Notes under the pieces: model-generated
Databases searched by the model: none
Told to the model about the DNA's origin: nothing
Seen by the model: only the letters and a program-made list of their open reading frames with translations
Shown here: positions 4,849 through 6,039 of the stretch, piece by piece
Layout: every line of letters begins with the position of its first letter
Numbering within the stretch: the first letter of the stretch is position 1
Program-made: the position numbers and the translations under genes
Assembly: GCA_050997195.1 (NCBI GenBank)
Contig: JBPCRE010000046.1
Coordinates: 1 to 6,039, forward strand
DNA: 6,039 nt
Reading direction: 5' to 3'
Origin: JACCZP01 sp050997195
GTDB lineage: Bacteria; Actinomycetota; Thermoleophilia; Solirubrobacterales; Thermoleophilaceae

Positions 4849-5282
4849 GCTGCCCGCCCGTCGTCGGCCTCGGCCAGCGTGCGGATGATCCCGACCACCG
4901 CGCCGAACACGAGAAGCGCAATGCCCACGTCGAACAGCACGGGGGTGATCAGCTCGAGCGTTCCGAACTTGGTGACCGGTGCCCCCGGACCGGGCGAGTG
5001 GGTGAGCAGCGGCCGCCCGGCCGCCGCGGGCACGAAGGCCACCGAGAGGGCCAGCCCCAGGCCGGCGAACCCCCACGCCGGGGCAAGGCGCATCGGCAGC
5101 AGCCGCTCGGCGTCGCGATATCCGAGGCCCACGTACTGCATGAGCACGCCGAGGGCGGCCACGACGCCGGCGCTGAAGCCGTCGCCCACGTCCGAGTAGC
5201 CCTTGACCAGTACCGCGCCGGCTACCACGAAGGTCGGCACCATCAGGAGCCGGGCCACCGTCCGCGTGAGGACCGTCGTCAC
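4845..5282 (-). CDS. mnhB: Na+(cation)/H+ antiporter subunit B
   Basis: MnhB/MrpB is a four-helix membrane subunit, here encoded separately from mnhA. It has 145 residues from the GTG at 5282-5280, which overlaps the mnhA stop (GTGA). It begins with the family pattern TRTVARLLMVPTFVVAGAVLVKG (6-28), and the C-terminus has LFDVGIALLVFGAVVGII (116-133), equivalent to the usual LFDxGVYLVVLGxVLxIL. The loop that is normally GHxxPGGGFxGG reads YSDVGDGFSAGVV (29-41): the Pro and two of the glycines are replaced, while GF and the later Gly are kept. The 86-108 region (AAAGRPLLTHSPGPGAPVTKFGTLELIT) matches the external loop before the last helix. The frame is open upstream to 5480, but that part shadows mnhA. 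Confidence 0.94.
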   Translation of the reverse strand: MTTVLTRTVARLLMVPTFVVAGAVLVKGYSDVGDGFSAGVVAALGVLMQYVGLGYRDAERLLPMRLAPAWGFAGLGLALSVAFVPAAAGRPLLTHSPGPGAPVTKFGTLELITPVLFDVGIALLVFGAVVGIIRTLAEADDGRAA

Positions 5283-6039
5283 CGCAGCCGTCCGGCGCCG
5301 AGGAGGGTGAGCGTGCCGAGCAGGGCGATGGCCATCACGGTGATCTCGCCGAGCGTGTCGAGGCCGCGGAAGTCGGTGAGGATCACCGTGACGACATCCT
5401 TGCCGTGGGCGGAGGGGGCCAGACGAACCTGGTCCGCCGCCACGCTCTGCCCGACGGCCGGCCGCGACAGCGCCGCCCACACCACCGCGAGCGCGAAGCC
5501 ACCCGAGACCACGGCGATCGAAGCGTCGCGCCAGAGGCGAGTCCGGCTCGCCTTGAGCTCCGACTCACGGCGGAGCACCTCGGGTGGAAGCAGTGAGAAG
5601 AAGCCGAGGAAAAGCAGCGCGAGGAGGATCTCGATGAGCACGGCCACCAGCGCCACGTCGGGGCCGCCGAAGAAGGCGTAGGCCACGGCCAGGCTGAACC
5701 CGGAGGCCGAGAGCACTAGCACCATGGTCAGGTGGTCGCGCGGGACCGTGGTGGCCACGGCCGCCACAGCGGCCACACCGAGGGCGAGGGCGAGCGGGAT
5801 GTCGATCACGGAGAGGTCGCCCACGGCGTACGCCCCCGCCGTGGGCCTCGCCGCGAAGCCGAGGAGCACGAGCACGCCGCACGGGACGAGCACGGCGGCC
5901 ACCCTGGTGCGGAGATCCCTGACCTCGATGTCGTGGGCCCGGTCGGAGAGCGCATTCAGGCCGCGCAGGAGCGCGGTGAAGCCGCGCTCGGGGCCCACCC
6001 GCTCTCCCAGGGAAGCCACGGCGCCCGCCGTGCGCATCC
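5279..6039 (-). CDS. mnhA: Na+(cation)/H+ antiporter subunit A, C-terminal third (partial)
   Basis: The frame runs off the right edge of the window, so the visible ~252 residues are the C-terminal part of a much larger protein (MrpA is usually 770-970 residues). The NuoL-like channel domain lies outside. Counting from the first visible Met (6037, probably internal), an amphipathic linker (about 18-45) is followed by membrane segments near 46-62, 79-97, 102-122, 126-150, 172-190 and 229-247. Diagnostic MrpA C-terminal motifs are SASGFSLAVAYAFFGGPDVALVAVLIEILLALLF (110-143), with an intramembrane Glu in LIEIL, and VVTVILTDFRGLDTLGEITVMAIALLG (215-241), where the DTLGE glutamate is conserved. 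This corresponds to the NuoJ-like MrpA tail that contacts MnhB/C and is proposed to hold the sodium path. The stop at 5281-5279 overlaps the mnhB start. The operon promoter is outside the window. Confidence 0.95.
   Translation of the reverse strand, partial: MRTAGAVASLGERVGPERGFTALLRGLNALSDRAHDIEVRDLRTRVAAVLVPCGVLVLLGFAARPTAGAYAVGDLSVIDIPLALALGVAAVAAVATTVPRDHLTMVLVLSASGFSLAVAYAFFGGPDVALVAVLIEILLALLFLGFFSLLPPEVLRRESELKASRTRLWRDASIAVVSGGFALAVVWAALSRPAVGQSVAADQVRLAPSAHGKDVVTVILTDFRGLDTLGEITVMAIALLGTLTLLGAGRLR

Noticed and set aside
1956..5681. Several + strand frames (for example 2613-3284, 3827-4183, 4681-5199, 4998-5681)
   Set aside because: They lie antisense to mnh genes, with low-complexity Arg/Gly/His/Asp composition and no recognisable motif.

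Overview
This GC-rich window has dense, overlapping genes and many GTG/TTG starts, with no sign of plasmid or phage structure. Codon bias and protein character suggest a high-GC, Gram-positive-type bacterium, most likely an actinomycete relative (Actinomycetota). That placement is inference; no rRNA or marker gene is present to fix it.

Left part (1-1200). The window opens with the last 40 codons of a tyrosine recombinase (Xer/phage-integrase type), including the catalytic tyrosine. A small iron-associated island follows: a non-haem ferritin on the + strand (415-945), and a 58-residue cysteine-rich protein on the - strand (948-1124) that is easy to miss because of its size. The two genes are convergent, with only 2 nt between their stop codons. 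Each has a near-identical palindrome of the form TTAGGGnnCCCTAA over its putative promoter (304-317 and 1163-1178). This suggests that one metal-responsive repressor or activator controls both. A possible 29-residue single-pass membrane peptide reads away from the ferritin on the - strand (182-271) and would share the first palindrome.

Middle (1200-1946). A predicted lipoprotein of unknown function (1401-1886, + strand) has a canonical lipobox. It starts at a GTG that overlaps the stop of a 29-codon upstream ORF with a good Shine-Dalgarno sequence. This looks like translational coupling or a leader peptide.

Right part (1947-6039). The - strand carries an Mrp/Mnh cation:proton antiporter operon in the canonical order A-B-C-D-E-F-G, with mnhA cut by the window edge. 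Almost every junction is a 1-4 nt overlap (GTGA, TTGA, TGATG), so the operon reads as one translationally coupled unit. The seven products form one membrane complex that exports Na+ (or other monovalent cations) in exchange for H+. MnhA and MnhD are the complex I-like proton-channel subunits. MnhD lacks the lysine usually found in TM8 (Asn242 instead), and MnhB carries an altered glycine motif.

The most novel-looking element is the ferritin / Cys-protein / membrane-peptide cluster under paired palindromic operators. The Mrp operon is conventional in layout.
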